Source: JAQUKH01 sp043809805 (GTDB lineage: Bacteria > JACRDZ01 > JAQUKH01). Taken from it: a DNA stretch of 8,955 nt. The stretch spans positions 1-8,955 of the forward strand of contig JBDROR010000106.1 in NCBI GenBank assembly GCA_043809805.1, read 5' to 3'. Below are positions 1 to 7,270 of this stretch, piece by piece; positions within the stretch are counted from its first letter, which is position 1, and each line of letters begins with the position of its first letter. The notes below the pieces were generated by a model. The model saw nothing but the letters and a program-made list of their open reading frames with translations. It made no database searches and was not told the origin of the DNA. A program made the position numbers and the translations under genes.

Positions 1-1472
1 GAAAGAATATTATTAGTCACCATAAGTAAAACCTTAGACTCTATTTGCGCTTCAACAGATAACGGAATATGAACTGCCATCTGATCACCATCGAAATCCG
101 CGTTAAATGCCGCGCAAACCAACGGATGAATCTGAATAGCCTTTCCGTCAACTAAAACCGGCTCAAACCCTTGTATGCCCAGACGATGAAGCGTAGGGGC
201 ACGATTTAATAGAATCGTGTGGCCTCTCACGACGTCTTCTAAGATATCCCAAACCTCAGGGCGAACATCTTCGACCATCTTTTTCGCGCTTTTAATTGTA
301 TGCGTAAATCCTTTTTCATCTAATTTCTTTATAATAAACGGTTTAAATAATTCCAAAGCCATCTTTTTCGGTAATCCACATTGATGAAGTTTTAATTCCG
401 GGCCTACCACTATTACCGAACGGCCGGAATAATCCACTCGTTTACCCAAAAGATTTTGTCGAAACCTGCCCTGTTTCCCGCGAAGCATACTGCTTAAGGA
501 TTTTAACGGCCTTTTTCCCGGGCCCTTCACTGCTTGTCCGCGGCGGCCATTATCAAAAAGCGCATCTACCGCTTCCTGAAGCATTCTTTTTTCATTCCGC
601 ACAATAACATCAGGCGCCCTCAGCTCGATAAGTTTCTTTAATCTATTATTACGGTTTATCACCCTTCTATATAAGTCATTTAAATCTGAAGTCGCAAATC
701 TGCCTCCATCTAATGGAACCAACGGCCGCAGTTCTGCGGGAAGTACTGGAATAATATCCATAATCATCCATTCCGGAAGATTACCGGATTTTCTAAAAGC
801 CTCCACAACATTTAATCTCTTAATCATTTTTTTCTTCTTTAAAACAGACGCATCTTTCGATTCATGCTTTAACTCATCACTTAACTTGCTAACATTCACC
901 TCTCTTAAAAGGTACCTTATCCCTTCCGCGCCTATTTTCGCAGAAAATGAATTATCTCCAAATTTTTCCCGCGCTTTACGATACTCCTCTTCATTTAAAA
1001 GTTGTTTCTTGTGAAAATTCGTTTTACCAGGATCAATAACTATATAATCCTCATAGTATAAAACTCTCTCAAGGGATGATAACGGGATATCCAGTATATA
1101 TCCTATTCTGCTCGGAGTTCCCTTAAAAAACCATATATGAGATACCGGCGTAGCTAGTTCAATATGTCCCATTCTTTCACGGCGAACCTTAGCTTGTGTA
1201 ACTTCAACTCCACATCTATCGCAGATAACACCTTTATGTTTTATCCCTTTATATTTCCCGCAATTACAAACCCAATCTTTTACAGGTCCAAAAATCCTTT
1301 CACAAAACAGGCCGTCCTTTTCGGGCTTAAATGTCCGATAATTAATTGTCTCAGGCTTTTTCACTTCGCCATGCGACCAGGAAAGCACCATTTCGGGAGA
1401 AGCCAGACTAATCCTAATAAAATTAAAGTCTTTTTTCTCTTCATCTTTTATATTTTTTATTAAATCTTGCAT
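1..1472 (-). CDS. rpoC: RNA polymerase subunit beta' (N-terminal 490 residues, cut by window edge)
   Basis: This is the largest catalytic subunit of DNA-dependent RNA polymerase. The reading frame opens with ATG at 1472 and runs off the left edge without a stop. The zinc-binding domain is visible: cysteines 69, 71, 84 and 87 (VCNCG...CDRCG) match the four zinc ligands of E. coli beta'. The absolutely conserved active-site motif NADFDGD, whose three aspartates hold the catalytic magnesium, is at residues 457-463, almost exactly the E. coli position, so there are no large insertions before it. The stretch RGKQGRFRQNLLGKRVDYSGRSVI upstream of it is also typical of the family, in shorter parts: GKQGRFRQNLLGKRVDYSGR. 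The start lies four bases after the rpoB stop. The upstream sequence is A-rich with no real Shine-Dalgarno, which suggests translational coupling to rpoB. The missing remainder should be roughly 850-900 residues. Confidence 0.98.
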   Translation of the reverse strand, partial: MQDLIKNIKDEEKKDFNFIRISLASPEMVLSWSHGEVKKPETINYRTFKPEKDGLFCERIFGPVKDWVCNCGKYKGIKHKGVICDRCGVEVTQAKVRRERMGHIELATPVSHIWFFKGTPSRIGYILDIPLSSLERVLYYEDYIVIDPGKTNFHKKQLLNEEEYRKAREKFGDNSFSAKIGAEGIRYLLREVNVSKLSDELKHESKDASVLKKKKMIKRLNVVEAFRKSGNLPEWMIMDIIPVLPAELRPLVPLDGGRFATSDLNDLYRRVINRNNRLKKLIELRAPDVIVRNEKRMLQEAVDALFDNGRRGQAVKGPGKRPLKSLSSMLRGKQGRFRQNLLGKRVDYSGRSVIVVGPELKLHQCGLPKKMALELFKPFIIKKLDEKGFTHTIKSAKKMVEDVRPEVWDILEDVVRGHTILLNRAPTLHRLGIQGFEPVLVDGKAIQIHPLVCAAFNADFDGDQMAVHIPLSVEAQIESKVLLMVTNNIL

Positions 1473-1476
1473 AATT

Positions 1477-4400
1477 TCAACTTATTTCTGCTTTTTTATC
1501 TTTTTTCTTTTTCTTTTTATCTTTTTTCCCAATCTCTTTATTTTCGTTCTTTTCAGAATTTTCTTTCCCAAGCTCTCTTGTAATATTTAAGCCCAAACTA
1601 CGCAATTCCTTTTCAAGAACATTAAACGACTCCGGGATACCAGCGTCTAATATATTATTTTCTTTAATTATTGATTCATAAATTTTAGTTCTACCCACAA
1701 CATCATCACTCTTTACAGTCAACAATTCCTGCAAAGTATACGCCGCGCCATAGGCCTCCAACGCCCAAACTTCCATCTCCCCAAACCTCTGCCCGCCGAA
1801 TTGAGCTTTACCTCCGAGCGGCTGCTGCGTAACTAATGAATATGGGCCAATTGAACGCGCGTGAATCTTATCATCAACCAAATGAGCCAGCTTCATCATA
1901 TAAATATAACCAACCGTAATATCCTGGGCAAACGGCTCACTTGTCCGGCCGTCATAAAGAGTTGTCTTACCATTTTCCGGAAACTCTGTTTTTTTAAGCA
2001 AATCCTTAATCTCTGATTCCTTAGCTCCATCAAACACCGGAGAGGCAATATGACAGCCCAATTTATGGGCAGCCCAACCCAAGTGAGTTTCTAAAATCTG
2101 TCCCACATTCATACGGGAAGGAACTCCCAACGGATTAAGAATAATATCTATCGGTGTTCCATCTTTCAAATACGGCATATCTTCTTCCGGGACCAGTCTC
2201 GCAACCACCCCTTTATTCCCATGACGGCCCGCAATCTTATCCCCTACCGATAATTTACGTTTCTTAGCTATATATACTTTTACTAATTTAATTACCCCTG
2301 GAGGGAGCTCATCTCCTTTTTTCACTTTTTCAAGCTGAATTTCTTTTTCCTGCTCAAGCTCCGCGATTTTTGTCTGAGCTTCTAATTTAACAGACTGAAT
2401 CTTGGACATAACTTCTTTGTCTGTAACTTTTATATTTTTAATCTGACGCGACTTCAGCTTGTTTAACCTGGCAGAAGTTAACGTATTTCCATTTTTAATT
2501 ATTATTTTATGGGTCTCTTCATTAACGATATTGGCGCTTGATGCCAACCCCTCTGCTATTTTCGTGATATCCTCACACATTTTTTTCTCAATCACATTAC
2601 ATTTTTTTGAATACTCTTTTTCAATCTCTTTAGATTTTTGTTTTTCTTCCTCTCGCGTCTTTTCATCTTTATCCTTTTCACTACGGGAAAAAACTTTAAC
2701 ATCAATAATTTTACCTTCAACACCAGGCGACGCCCTCAGAGAAGCATCCCTTGCATCCCCCGCTTTCTCGCCAAAAATAGCCCGCAACAATTTTTCTTCC
2801 GGAGTCAATTCCACCTCACCCTTTGGACTTATCTTTCCCACCAGGATATCACCCGGCTTAACATCAGCCCCAATCCTAATAATTCCCCTATCGTCTAAAT
2901 TTTTCAACGCGTCTTCACTCACATTTGGTATATCACTTGTAATTTCTTCTTTCCCCAGCTTTGTATCCCGCGCCTCTAATTCAAAACGTTCAATATGAAT
3001 AGACGTAAAAAAATCTTTTTTTACGATATTTTCATTGATCACAATCGCGTCTTCGAAGTTATACCCGCACCACGGCATAAACGCAACTAAAATATTTTGC
3101 CCCAAAGCCAATTCCCCTAATTCAGTAGCAGGCCCATCCGCTATCACATCACCGGCCTTCACTTTATCTCCTATAGAAACTAATGGCTTTTGATTTATGC
3201 AGGTATCCTGATTGGATCGTTTAAATTTCATTAAAGAAAAGACATCTTTTCGCGGCTTTTTTTTATCTTCATCCATATAAGAAATCACAATTTCATTGGC
3301 AGAAACAGATTCAACTATACCGCTATGATTCGCAATAACCACTCCCCCGGAATCACGAGCTACTCTATATTCCATTCCGGTACCAATAAGCGGAGACTCC
3401 GCACGAAGCAACGGCACTGCCTGCCTTTGCATGTTCGACCCCATTAATGCGCGGTTGGCGTCATCATGTTCCAAAAAAGGAATTAAAGAGGTTGCTATAC
3501 TAACCAGCTGTTTCGGAGAAACATCCATATAATGGATCTCGGACGGCACAACCAATGGGAAGTCGCCTTTATGCCGCGCAGAAATTCTATCATCCAAAAA
3601 TTTACCCTTATTATCAACCACAACATTTGCCTGCGCAACAATGTATTTATCCTCTACATCCGCCGACAAATAATTTATATTACCACTTACCACACCTTTA
3701 GTTACTGCTCTATATGGTGTTTCTATAAACCCATATTCATTAACCCTGGCATATGTACTTAAAGAAACAATTAATCCAATATTAGGGCCTTCAGGAGTCT
3801 CAATCGGGCAAACTCGGCCATAATGAGTATAGTGAACATCTCTAACTTCAAAACCTGCCCGCTCCCTCGAAAGTCCGCCAGGCCCCAGCGCCGACAACCT
3901 TCGTTTATGTGTTAATTCACTTAAAGGATTTGTCTGATCCATAAACTGAGAAAGCTGACTGCTGCCAAAAAACTCTCGCGCGGCCGCAGTTAATGGTTTA
4001 GCATTTATCAAATGGCTGGGCATAACAACTTCCATGTCAGAAATTGACATCCGCTCTTTTACCGTCCGCTCCATCCTGGCCAAACCAATCCTTATCTGAT
4101 TCTGCAGTAGTTCACCCGCAGACCTGACACGTCTATTTCCAAGATGATCTATATCCTCTAAAACCTCTCCCTCATGTTTTAATAAAAGCAACGCTTTTAT
4201 TGTCCCAACAACATCCTCCTTCTGCAAGGTTCTTACCTCAACAGGAACATCTAACTTTAACCTTCTATTCAACATATACCGCCCTACACGAGACAAATCA
4301 TAACGGCGATAATTAAAAAACAGGCGGTCTAAAAGCGCCTGCGCACTTTCAACACTTGGGGGATCTCCCGGCCTTTGTTTCTTATAAATCTCAATTAACG

Positions 4401-5349
4401 CCTCTTTTGTAGTAAAAACCGTATCTTTCAAAAGTGTCGTTCTAACAGGAGAAAATTCCGACAATTTTCCATCAAGAACTTTTATTTCTTTTATGTCTGC
4501 TTTTTTAAAATTATCATATAAATCTTGAGTAATCACTTGATTAACTTGCGCGATTATCTCCCCGGTAGAAACATCCACTACATCTTGCCCCAAAATCAAA
4601 TCAACAATCTCTTTTTTTGTTTTTTTTCGTAAATCTACTTTCACAATATCAAAAAATAAACTAAGAATTTCTTCGCTGGAACCATACCCCAACGCCCTCA
4701 AAAGCATTGCCGCAGGAAATTTTCTTTTCCTATCGATACGGGCATAAATAATCTCCCGCGCGTCTACTTCAAAAGACATCCACGCGCCTTGGTAGGGAAT
4801 AATCTCAGCCATATATAATCTTCTGCCTAAAGTATGCCTGCCTGCTTTTTCTTCCGTAGAAAAAGCTACACCGGGCGAACGATGCAACTGGCTTACTATT
4901 ACCCTCTCCGCACCATTAATCACAAATGTGCCCCGATCAGTCATCAGAGGCAGCTCACCCATAAATACTTCCTGCTCTTTAATACTTTTTACTTTTTTTT
5001 CACCGGAAGTTTTATCATCTTCTCGAATTATAAGGCGGGTCTTTATCCTCAGAGGAGCAGTATACGACATATCCCTTTCCTGACATTTCAACACAGAGTA
5101 TTTAGGTTTCCCGAAATTATAGCTCACAAACTCCAGTGTAGCATTTCCCTTAAAATCTGTAATAGGAAATATTTTACAAAATGCCTCCTGAATCCCTTGC
5201 GCTTTTCTTTTCTCCGGAGAGACATCTATTTGCAAAAATTCCTCATACGAATTTTTTTGGATTTCCATCAGATTTGGAACATCTAAAATTTCCGGAATCT
5301 TTGAAAACGTCAGTCTCTTTCGTAAACCAAATTTTTTATATTCTGCCAT
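1477..5349 (-). CDS. rpoB: RNA polymerase subunit beta
   Basis: This 1290-residue protein is the beta subunit of RNA polymerase, complete from ATG at 5349 to TGA. The rifampicin-binding region is at 461-493; Q468, D471, H481 and S486 equal the sensitive-type residues of E. coli (Q513, D516, H526, S531). Catalytic-centre motifs are NFEDA at 764-768 and GDK...GRHGNKG at 1036-1047, with lysines 1038 and 1046 corresponding to E. coli K1065 and K1073. The clamp-contact motif RFGEMEVWALEAYGAA is at 1188-1203. Between VIDVKVFSR-type sequence at about 881-889 and GDELPPGV at 1012 lies a charged, coiled-coil-like insertion comparable in position to E. coli beta i9. After the normal end (SLGLNI, 1251-1256) there is an extra tail of 34 residues rich in lysine. 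The Shine-Dalgarno is weak (GGT). An internal promoter lies just upstream, and rpoC follows after four bases. Confidence 0.99.
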   Translation of the reverse strand: MAEYKKFGLRKRLTFSKIPEILDVPNLMEIQKNSYEEFLQIDVSPEKRKAQGIQEAFCKIFPITDFKGNATLEFVSYNFGKPKYSVLKCQERDMSYTAPLRIKTRLIIREDDKTSGEKKVKSIKEQEVFMGELPLMTDRGTFVINGAERVIVSQLHRSPGVAFSTEEKAGRHTLGRRLYMAEIIPYQGAWMSFEVDAREIIYARIDRKRKFPAAMLLRALGYGSSEEILSLFFDIVKVDLRKKTKKEIVDLILGQDVVDVSTGEIIAQVNQVITQDLYDNFKKADIKEIKVLDGKLSEFSPVRTTLLKDTVFTTKEALIEIYKKQRPGDPPSVESAQALLDRLFFNYRRYDLSRVGRYMLNRRLKLDVPVEVRTLQKEDVVGTIKALLLLKHEGEVLEDIDHLGNRRVRSAGELLQNQIRIGLARMERTVKERMSISDMEVVMPSHLINAKPLTAAAREFFGSSQLSQFMDQTNPLSELTHKRRLSALGPGGLSRERAGFEVRDVHYTHYGRVCPIETPEGPNIGLIVSLSTYARVNEYGFIETPYRAVTKGVVSGNINYLSADVEDKYIVAQANVVVDNKGKFLDDRISARHKGDFPLVVPSEIHYMDVSPKQLVSIATSLIPFLEHDDANRALMGSNMQRQAVPLLRAESPLIGTGMEYRVARDSGGVVIANHSGIVESVSANEIVISYMDEDKKKPRKDVFSLMKFKRSNQDTCINQKPLVSIGDKVKAGDVIADGPATELGELALGQNILVAFMPWCGYNFEDAIVINENIVKKDFFTSIHIERFELEARDTKLGKEEITSDIPNVSEDALKNLDDRGIIRIGADVKPGDILVGKISPKGEVELTPEEKLLRAIFGEKAGDARDASLRASPGVEGKIIDVKVFSRSEKDKDEKTREEEKQKSKEIEKEYSKKCNVIEKKMCEDITKIAEGLASSANIVNEETHKIIIKNGNTLTSARLNKLKSRQIKNIKVTDKEVMSKIQSVKLEAQTKIAELEQEKEIQLEKVKKGDELPPGVIKLVKVYIAKKRKLSVGDKIAGRHGNKGVVARLVPEEDMPYLKDGTPIDIILNPLGVPSRMNVGQILETHLGWAAHKLGCHIASPVFDGAKESEIKDLLKKTEFPENGKTTLYDGRTSEPFAQDITVGYIYMMKLAHLVDDKIHARSIGPYSLVTQQPLGGKAQFGGQRFGEMEVWALEAYGAAYTLQELLTVKSDDVVGRTKIYESIIKENNILDAGIPESFNVLEKELRSLGLNITRELGKENSEKNENKEIGKKDKKKKKKDKKAEIS

Positions 5350-5379
5350 AATTTACCACAATATTAGCTAAAAATTTTC

Positions 5380-5409
5380 ATTTTATCACACAAACTTTAT
5401 ATCTGTCAA
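5380..5409 (-). promoter_or_regulatory. Predicted sigma70-type promoter for rpoBC in the rplL-rpoB spacer
   Basis: Read on the minus strand there is a perfect -35 box TTGACA (5409-5404), an 18-base spacer, and a -10 box TAAAAT (5385-5380, five of six consensus bases). The -35 box starts six bases after the rplL stop codon. Transcription would begin near 5373, giving a leader of about 24 bases before the rpoB ATG. The spacer shows no terminator or attenuator hairpin, so the upstream transcript would also read through. The likely effect is extra polymerase-subunit transcription independent of the ribosomal genes. The boxes are seen directly; activity is inferred. Confidence 0.6.
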
Positions 5410-5415
5410 GATAAT

Positions 5416-5811
5416 TTATTTTATTTCTATCTTAGCGCCTTGTTCTTCCAACTTAACCTTCATCTTCTCAGCCTCTTCTTTGCTAATCTTTTCCTTAACA
5501 TTTTTAGGCGCATTGTCAACCAAATCTTTTGCTTCTTTTAGCCCCAACCCCGTAAGTTCTCTAACTACTTTTATAACCTGAATTTTCTTGTCCCCCACAC
5601 TGGCAAGAACAACATCAAATTCCGTCTTTTCCGCCGCGGCGGATGTTTCCTCCGCGCCGCCGGCAGAAGCCGCTGACGCAAACATCATAGGCATACCGCT
5701 TTGAGCCTTTACCCCGAATTTTTCCTCAATCGCTTTGACTAACTCAGATAATTCCAACACACTTAACTTTCCAATATTTTCTACCAATTCACTTATCCTT
5801 GCATCAGACAT
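5416..5811 (-). CDS. rplL: Ribosomal protein L7/L12 (bL12)
   Basis: This 131-residue acidic stalk protein occurs in several copies on L10 and recruits translation factors such as EF-Tu and EF-G to the large subunit. Three parts can be seen: the N-terminal dimerisation and L10-binding helices (about 1-36), an Ala/Gly/Glu-rich flexible hinge (about 43-62), and the globular C-terminal domain (about 63-131) with the factor-binding signature KVVRELTGLGLKEAKDLV at 81-98. Length is slightly above the usual 120-128 residues. The ATG at 5811 is preceded by a strong Shine-Dalgarno (GGAAAGGGG, with GGGG ending six bases before the ATG), fitting the need for more L12 than L10. It is separated from rplJ by 57 bases holding a hairpin, and is followed by the rpoBC promoter. 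Confidence 0.98.
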   Translation of the reverse strand: MSDARISELVENIGKLSVLELSELVKAIEEKFGVKAQSGMPMMFASAASAGGAEETSAAAEKTEFDVVLASVGDKKIQVIKVVRELTGLGLKEAKDLVDNAPKNVKEKISKEEAEKMKVKLEEQGAKIEIK

Positions 5812-5841
5812 TTTTTGCCCCTTTCCTTGCCGCTTTACTTT

Positions 5842-5866
5842 AACAGCGAACTTATAGCTCGCTGTT
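5842..5866 (-). repeat. Hairpin in the rplJ-rplL spacer
   Basis: On the minus strand AACAGCGA and TCGCTGTT are perfect 8-base complements. The next two pairs inward (a G-U and a C-G) extend the stem to 10 pairs around a five-base loop TATAA. It begins two bases after the rplJ stop and ends about 14 bases before the rplL Shine-Dalgarno region. No T-run follows, so it is not a classical rho-independent terminator. It could be an RNase processing or stability element that helps set the L12:L10 ratio; that role is inference. Confidence 0.7.
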
Positions 5867-5868
5867 GA

Positions 5869-6396
5869 TTAAGCAGTTTTTTCTTTTTGAAGTTTTAATT
5901 CATTAATTACTGAAACCATATTTTGCAAATTAGCCTGCAACACATTAACAAGATCAAACAACGGGCCTCTAATACCGCTCATTAATTGTGATAATAAAAC
6001 ATCTTTTTCCGGCAGCATTGATAATTTTTTAAGTACATTCGCATCTATTATATTAACGCCATCTAAGACCCCGGCTTTTATTTTAAAATTACCAAACTTT
6101 TTGCTAAAATCAAATAATATTTTAGCCATTGCACTTTCATTTCCATATCCAAACGCTATCGCGATAGGCCCTTTTAGGTGACTCTCTAGCCCCCCTAAGC
6201 CAATTTTTTTTGAGGCTATGTTAGTCAATGTATTTTTTACCACATGATATTCGCCCCCCGCTTCTCTTATTTTTTTCCTCAAATTATTAATATTTTCCAC
6301 ATTTAAACCACGATATTCTGTTAAAACACAACATTTGGACTTTAAAATCTTATCCTGTAACCCTTCAACTTTTTTTTGCTTTTCTGCTCGAACCAT
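5869..6396 (-). CDS. rplJ: Ribosomal protein L10 (uL10)
   Basis: L10 anchors the L7/L12 dimers to 23S rRNA at the base of the stalk. The 175-residue product begins MVRAEKQKKVEGL, the family's usual opening, with the conserved RNA-binding N-terminal half (EYRGLN at about 27-32, VVKNTL at about 52-57, KGPIAIAFGYG at about 75-85). The C-terminal helix (about 138-175), on which L12 dimers sit, is hydrophobic and then charged. The frame stays open three codons further to a GTG at 6405. I chose ATG 6396 because the Shine-Dalgarno GGGGGTG (6409-6403) lies six bases before it and would overlap the GTG itself. The upstream spacer is a heptamer inverted repeat, and rplL follows after a hairpin spacer. 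In many bacteria L10-L12 represses its own mRNA through a leader with a kink-turn; I could not recognise that structure here. Confidence 0.97.
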   Translation of the reverse strand: MVRAEKQKKVEGLQDKILKSKCCVLTEYRGLNVENINNLRKKIREAGGEYHVVKNTLTNIASKKIGLGGLESHLKGPIAIAFGYGNESAMAKILFDFSKKFGNFKIKAGVLDGVNIIDANVLKKLSMLPEKDVLLSQLMSGIRGPLFDLVNVLQANLQNMVSVINELKLQKEKTA

Positions 6397-6402
6397 TACT
6401 TT

Positions 6403-6409
6403 CACCCCC
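6403..6409 (-). promoter_or_regulatory. Shine-Dalgarno that fixes the rplJ start
   Basis: GGGGGTG on the minus strand lies six bases before ATG 6396. It includes the GTG at 6405 that would be the alternative start, so that GTG cannot have a properly spaced ribosome binding site. The seven-base repeat array ends directly before it. Confidence 0.7.
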
Positions 6410-6410
6410 G

Positions 6411-6459
6411 ATTTCGTCGTTCGTCGGTCGAAATATGAGATACGAACGACGATATACGA
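6411..6459 (-). repeat. Heptamer array and inverted repeat in the rplA-rplJ spacer
   Basis: The 49 bases from the base after the rplA stop up to the rplJ Shine-Dalgarno divide into seven 7-base units. The first (upstream on the minus strand) are of the type TCGTATA / TCGTCGT / TCGTATC, and the later ones, such as ACGAACG, are complementary to them. The central part forms a perfect 11-base inverted repeat, TCGTCGTTCGT (6452-6442) with ACGAACGACGA (6424-6414), around a 17-base loop. There is no T-run after the stem. It may be an RNA stability element or a neutral repeat; a promoter or L10 leader is not evident. Confidence 0.75.
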
Positions 6460-7158
6460 TTAATGTAATGCCGTTATCTCCTGTCTATCCAGCTTGATTG
6501 AAGGCCCCATACTGGAAGAGATATAAACATTTTTTAAATATTGCCCCTTGGCACCTGACGGTTTAGCGATTAAAATAGCTTCCAATAAAGCTTTCAAATT
6601 TTCCAAAAGCGCATCTTCATTAAAAGAAGTCTTACCCACAATTGTATGCATAACACCAGCATCGTCGACCTTAAACTCCACCTTGCCGGCCTTAATATCT
6701 CTAACCGCCCTGCCTACATCAAAGGTAACCGTTCCCATCTTAGGATTGGGCATCAAACCTTTAGGCCCTAATATCTTCCCTAATTTACTCAGTTCCTTCA
6801 TCATATCCGGAGTAGCGACTATCACATCAAAACCCAGCCAGCCTTTTGAAAGTCTTTCCATTATATCTTCAGCGCCGACAAAATCCGCACCATTTTCCTT
6901 CGCTTCTTTTTCCTTTTCTCCTTTTACAACCACAAGCACCTTAACTTCTTTGCCAATTCCCTTAGGCAACACTACCGTCCCTTTAACAATCTGGTCAGCA
7001 TGTTTTGGGTTAACGCCAAGTTTAATAGTCACATTTACCGTCTCATCAAATTTTGGTTTCGGTATTTGTTTAAGCAAAGCTACCGCATCTTTTAATGAGT
7101 AACATTTATCTTTTTCCACTAAACCGTTTGCCATATTATACCGTTTACTATGCCGCAT
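6460..7158 (-). CDS. rplA: Ribosomal protein L1 (uL1)
   Basis: L1 forms the mobile stalk of the large subunit that moves deacylated tRNA out of the E site, and in many bacteria it represses its own operon by binding mRNA. The 232-residue product has the normal length (about 230) and begins MRHSKRYNMANGLVEK, as family members do. The signature GKILGPKGLMPNPKMGTV is at 127-144, in the second domain that L1 inserts between the halves of the first. The C-terminal VYISSSMGPSIKLD at 211-224 completes the first domain. The frame is open back to a TTG at 7188 and has an ATG at 7164. I chose ATG 7158 because GAGGAG (7170-7165) lies six bases before it, whereas it would touch the ATG at 7164. No L1-binding mimic of 23S rRNA was recognised in the spacers. 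Confidence 0.97.
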   Translation of the reverse strand: MRHSKRYNMANGLVEKDKCYSLKDAVALLKQIPKPKFDETVNVTIKLGVNPKHADQIVKGTVVLPKGIGKEVKVLVVVKGEKEKEAKENGADFVGAEDIMERLSKGWLGFDVIVATPDMMKELSKLGKILGPKGLMPNPKMGTVTFDVGRAVRDIKAGKVEFKVDDAGVMHTIVGKTSFNEDALLENLKALLEAILIAKPSGAKGQYLKNVYISSSMGPSIKLDRQEITALH

Positions 7159-7164
7159 TTGCAT

Positions 7165-7170
7165 CTCCTC
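7165..7170 (-). promoter_or_regulatory. Shine-Dalgarno that fixes the rplA start
   Basis: GAGGAG on the minus strand ends immediately before ATG 7164 and six bases before ATG 7158. Only the second spacing is usable for initiation, which trims ten residues from the longest open frame and gives the usual L1 N-terminus. Confidence 0.75.
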
Positions 7171-7180
7171 AACTCTAAAC

Positions 7181-7270
7181 AAACTCAAAAATCAAAAACA
7201 CACCTCAAAAGTCGAAAATTTTACAGTTTTAGGTTTTGGTTTTGAATTTTAAGCTTTGTGTTTTGAGTTT
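7181..7270 (-). repeat. Degenerate heptamer array and inverted repeat in the rplK-rplA spacer
   Basis: Starting at the base after the rplK stop, the minus strand has successive units of the form AAnnnAA: AACTCAA, AACACAA, AGCTTAA and AATTCAA, then a six-base AACCAA, then AACCTAA and AACTGTA, covering 7269 down to 7222. The far side of the spacer carries T-rich units of the complementary kind (TTTGATT, TTTGAGT). The outer ends pair perfectly over 10 bases: AAACTCAAAA at 7181-7190 with TTTTGAGTTT at 7261-7270. The interior pairing is imperfect, with bulges. This is the longest spacer in the window (111 bases), and no promoter or terminator was seen in it. Confidence 0.7.

Noticed and set aside
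1164..1463. A 99-codon plus-strand open frame opposite the start of rpoC.
   Set aside because: It covers the conserved beta' zinc-binding region on the other strand and shows no recognisable protein.
2459..2998. A long plus-strand open frame (179 codons) opposite rpoB.
   Set aside because: It lies antisense to the conserved rpoB frame, its product is a Ser/Phe/Ile-rich low-complexity mirror of the Lys/Glu-rich insertion, and it has no family likeness.
5350..5415. An rplL-rpoB transcription attenuator as in E. coli.
   Set aside because: No GC-rich stem followed by a T-run is present in these 66 bases; a promoter is seen instead.
6548..7102. A plus-strand open frame (184 codons) opposite rplA.
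   Set aside because: It is antisense to all the conserved L1 motifs; its Ser/Thr/Pro-rich product is what the reverse strand of this composition gives.
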